Source: Shouchella sp047238345
GTDB taxonomy: Bacteria; Bacillota; Bacilli; Bacillales; Bacillaceae_D
Length of the DNA: 64,000 nt
Assembly (NCBI RefSeq): GCF_047238345.1
Contig: NZ_JBDFMQ010000001.1
Location: 186,001-250,000 of the forward strand
Reading direction: 5' to 3'
Below, one piece after another: positions 61,938 through 64,000 of the stretch (within the stretch, counting starts at the first letter, position 1; every line of letters begins with the position of its first letter). The position numbers were made by a program, and so were the translations under genes. The notes under the pieces were generated by a model. That model worked only from the letters and a program-made list of their open reading frames with translations, did not search any database and had not been told where the DNA came from.

Positions 61938-64000
61938 CTAGACTAATTGAGAAATTAATCGACCAATGGTTCGTCGAACTAATAAAAGTAATCCAGCCGC
62001 AGCACCAACGGGTATGCTGTATAAGATAACAAATAAAATAAATAATCCTTCTGTAATCTCTAAAGGAGTTAACTGTATGTTATCATCCCACCAGTCATTA
62101 AACCGAATACGATTGACCGTTAGTTTTTCAAACACATGCACAAGCTCGGCTACTTCATGTCGAACTTCAATTTCGACATAGTTCCAACCATTTTCATCTA
62201 GACCTGCAATTCGTGAACTAACTTCCAGAACCTTTTGGTCGCCATCTGGGGCTAAAAGATTTGTAATAGTCCGGTCTACCATTTCAATAGTAACGCTACC
62301 TGGTGCAGCCGACACGATTTGTTCTGTCCAATTTCTAGCCTGATTATACAGCCCATCTATTGAAGTAATATTCCCAAGTTCAAACCATTCTCGCTTAGGA
62401 TTTCCGAAGAAAATTCGACCTGAAAGAAATCCATCAATATACCTTGTGGAATATGGGTAGGACCTACTGAAATCTTTATTCGCACCTGTTTCCATTAAGA
62501 TTTCTTTGTCACTCAAAGTCCATCCTTCGTTGAAGGAAGTTTCGAGGTGTCCCCAATTTGATTCAAAACCAAACACTTTTTCTGGTCGATTAAATTCAGC
62601 AGTTCCTGGGTCCCGTCCAGAATTAATATTATTGTCTATAGCAATAGCTCCTGCACCTGAACCAATTGTAAATTCTTTAATTTGATCGAAAGCCCAGTTT
62701 TGTGGGAGTGGATAGCCTAAATTTCCGCTAAATCCAGTTGACATTCCACTTACAAAACTATACTTAGCTAAATGTCTTTCACTGATAGCAATGCACGCGC
62801 TTCGTGGCCCGTATATACCGATGTGGTAGATTGTTCCAAAGAATGAATGCATTGCAGCGTTTAGACCTCGGAAATAGTTCATAATTTGAGTATTTATTTC
62901 ATGACCATAAGCATCAAAGTCTACTGCGAAGTAGATGGTTGTTCCACCAGGAAAACCAAAATCTAGCGCTGCTTGATAAGCTGCTTTATAATGCTCAACA
63001 CCAGTATTATAATCAAAGTCGTTGGCATTGCGCCCATCTAACTGGTAAATAGGGAAAATGGACATTCCTGCATTTAATATGTCTCTAACTTCATCATGGT
63101 AGAGTTTTTTATCGAAAGTGCTTCCCTCTACATTTGTCAAATAGCGCCCTACATGAGTGTACCCATTGTCCACTAGTGTTTTTGCTCTAGCTGGAGTTAC
63201 CCTGGTGCTTGTGTCACATGCGGTTCCAGGACGATCTGGATTTCCAGTACTCACCAATAGAGACAACCACGTGTCTTTGTTTAAATAACCGGTTATAGGA
63301 AGCATCGTAAACCGCTGAAATGAATTAATGATGTCTAACAGGCTAGTATCACTGTAATTCCAATTCGCATTTAAATTAGGTACGGAATACCGGTTAAAAA
63401 CAAGCGCATACTTAAATAATCGTACAAAAGGCGAGGTCGTACCTGGATGAAGGTTTGGTAGACCTGCTCGTGTTGCTGGACCCATTGCTCCAGTTTGTGA
63501 TGCTTTTGGAATTCCAATCTCAGTTTGTAACCCGTGGATAAGGGCTCTATTGGTCTGTCGTTGGTAATGTCCATCGCATGGATTCACTCCTGAATATTCA
63601 TAATAGCGATTATTAAGTGCACGTTGTATTTCTTGAACGGTTGTATCTCCTCCTGGAGTTAGACGATATGCATCCATTGTCAGTAGTGCTTGCATAACAT
63701 GAACGTAAACTTTCCCGTCTTGAATAGGTAACCCAGCGTCTCGTTGAAGGTTTTGGATACTTGATTTTGTTACTTCGTTGAAATAACCATTAAATCCACC
63801 TGGATCATACCCTTTGCAAATCATAGCCCCTTTTAAAATACGTAAAATATTGTGTGTTTTTTCATCTTCAAAGAACTCTGCTCCATCACCTTCTTCTAAC
63901 TCTCCAAAAGCTCGGTAAGCCGATTGTGTAGAAGGTCCAAAGTTATTAACTGGGCTCGTAATGCCAAGTTCTAATTGTAGTGCTCTTGTTAGCGCATAGA
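61938..64000 (-). CDS. Large peptidoglycan-binding/DUF1906 protein, 5' end outside window
   Basis: The reading frame runs from the right window edge without a stop to 61938, so at least 687 residues are visible and the start lies beyond 64000; an internal ATG at 63824 is not the start because family-like sequence (YALTRALQLELGITSPVNNF) continues upstream of it. The visible part has repeated peptidoglycan-binding-like helices (SSIQNLQRDAGLPIQDG, TNRALIHGLQTEIGIP), then a DUF1906 glycoside-hydrolase-like barrel (TLVDNGYTHVGRYLT, GTTIYFAVDFDAYG, GIYGPRSACIA), then an unknown ~170-residue domain and a C-terminal membrane helix (LFILFVILYSIPVGAAAGLL). Probably a cell-wall enzyme or anchored surface protein. 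Confidence 0.82.
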   Translation of the reverse strand, partial: YALTRALQLELGITSPVNNFGPSTQSAYRAFGELEEGDGAEFFEDEKTHNILRILKGAMICKGYDPGGFNGYFNEVTKSSIQNLQRDAGLPIQDGKVYVHVMQALLTMDAYRLTPGGDTTVQEIQRALNNRYYEYSGVNPCDGHYQRQTNRALIHGLQTEIGIPKASQTGAMGPATRAGLPNLHPGTTSPFVRLFKYALVFNRYSVPNLNANWNYSDTSLLDIINSFQRFTMLPITGYLNKDTWLSLLVSTGNPDRPGTACDTSTRVTPARAKTLVDNGYTHVGRYLTNVEGSTFDKKLYHDEVRDILNAGMSIFPIYQLDGRNANDFDYNTGVEHYKAAYQAALDFGFPGGTTIYFAVDFDAYGHEINTQIMNYFRGLNAAMHSFFGTIYHIGIYGPRSACIAISERHLAKYSFVSGMSTGFSGNLGYPLPQNWAFDQIKEFTIGSGAGAIAIDNNINSGRDPGTAEFNRPEKVFGFESNWGHLETSFNEGWTLSDKEILMETGANKDFSRSYPYSTRYIDGFLSGRIFFGNPKREWFELGNITSIDGLYNQARNWTEQIVSAAPGSVTIEMVDRTITNLLAPDGDQKVLEVSSRIAGLDENGWNYVEIEVRHEVAELVHVFEKLTVNRIRFNDWWDDNIQLTPLEITEGLFILFVILYSIPVGAAAGLLLLVRRTIGRLISQLV

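Noticed and set aside
1..64000. CRISPR array, complete insertion sequence or prophage
   Set aside because: No regularly spaced repeats, transposase gene or phage structural genes were seen; only one serine recombinase is present.

Overview
The window looks like chromosomal DNA of a spore-forming Bacillaceae bacterium, most likely an alkaliphilic or salt-tolerant genus (Alkalihalobacillus/Shouchella-like). The evidence is the sigW-rsiW-cdaA-cdaR-glmM-glmS gene order with a glmS ribozyme, two T-box leaders, Spo0E-, CotD- and SLAP-type genes, ATG/GTG/TTG starts behind strong GGAGG sites, very acidic exported proteins, and many transporters of sodium-coupled or osmolyte families. The species is an inference; nothing in the window names it.

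Layout. 1-720: the 3' end of a 5S rRNA and a Val-Tyr-Gln-Lys-Ala tRNA cluster. 739-8230: a Spo0E-like phosphatase, then the cell-envelope core: SigW and its anti-sigma factor, the c-di-AMP synthase CdaA with its partners CdaR and GlmM, and GlmS behind its self-cleaving ribozyme. 8.2-20.6 kb: an S9 peptidase that lacks its catalytic His, a GAF-STAS stressosome-type protein, a Fur-type iron-siderophore importer without an ATPase gene, an LCP ligase, a kinase-like protein, and a PadR/DUF2812/small-membrane-protein/TraB cluster. 20.6-26.6 kb: a T-box with a valine specifier in front of a GNAT acetyltransferase, a collagen-like surface protein, an ArsR-MFS pair, and a DeoR-maltose acetyltransferase pair. 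26.6-39.7 kb: an alanine/sodium symporter, HAD and HD hydrolases, a frameshifted isochorismatase, a stand-alone MurE-like ligase, an aldehyde dehydrogenase facing a MerR regulator, WrbA, a zinc peptidase, and trpS behind a tryptophan T-box. 39.7-51.4 kb: transport (TAXI-TRAP operon, a BCCT osmolyte carrier with an added RCK_C domain, NupC, an AI-2E family permease) with a few small enzymes and a CotD coat protein. 51.5-58.6 kb: NAD(P)HX repair enzyme, PepSY lipoprotein, a peptidase gene with an in-frame stop, acetyltransferases, and a MerR-controlled ABC exporter. 58.6-64 kb: a gene-poor, accessory-looking stretch with frameshifted or unrecognised genes, a serine recombinase, an orphan lipoprotein and a large peptidoglycan-binding/DUF1906 protein that runs off the right edge.

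How the genes fit together. The first 8 kb joins envelope-stress control (SigW), c-di-AMP signalling and UDP-GlcNAc precursor supply. Elsewhere, osmolyte and organic-acid uptake, iron uptake and amino-acid starvation sensing (two T-boxes) suit a soil or saline life. No CRISPR array, complete prophage or complete insertion sequence was seen. The most distinctive signals are the valine T-box upstream of an acetyltransferase, the BCCT-RCK_C fusion, the catalytic His-to-Tyr change in the S9 peptidase, two genes broken by small lesions, and a 64-bp intergenic repeat present twice.
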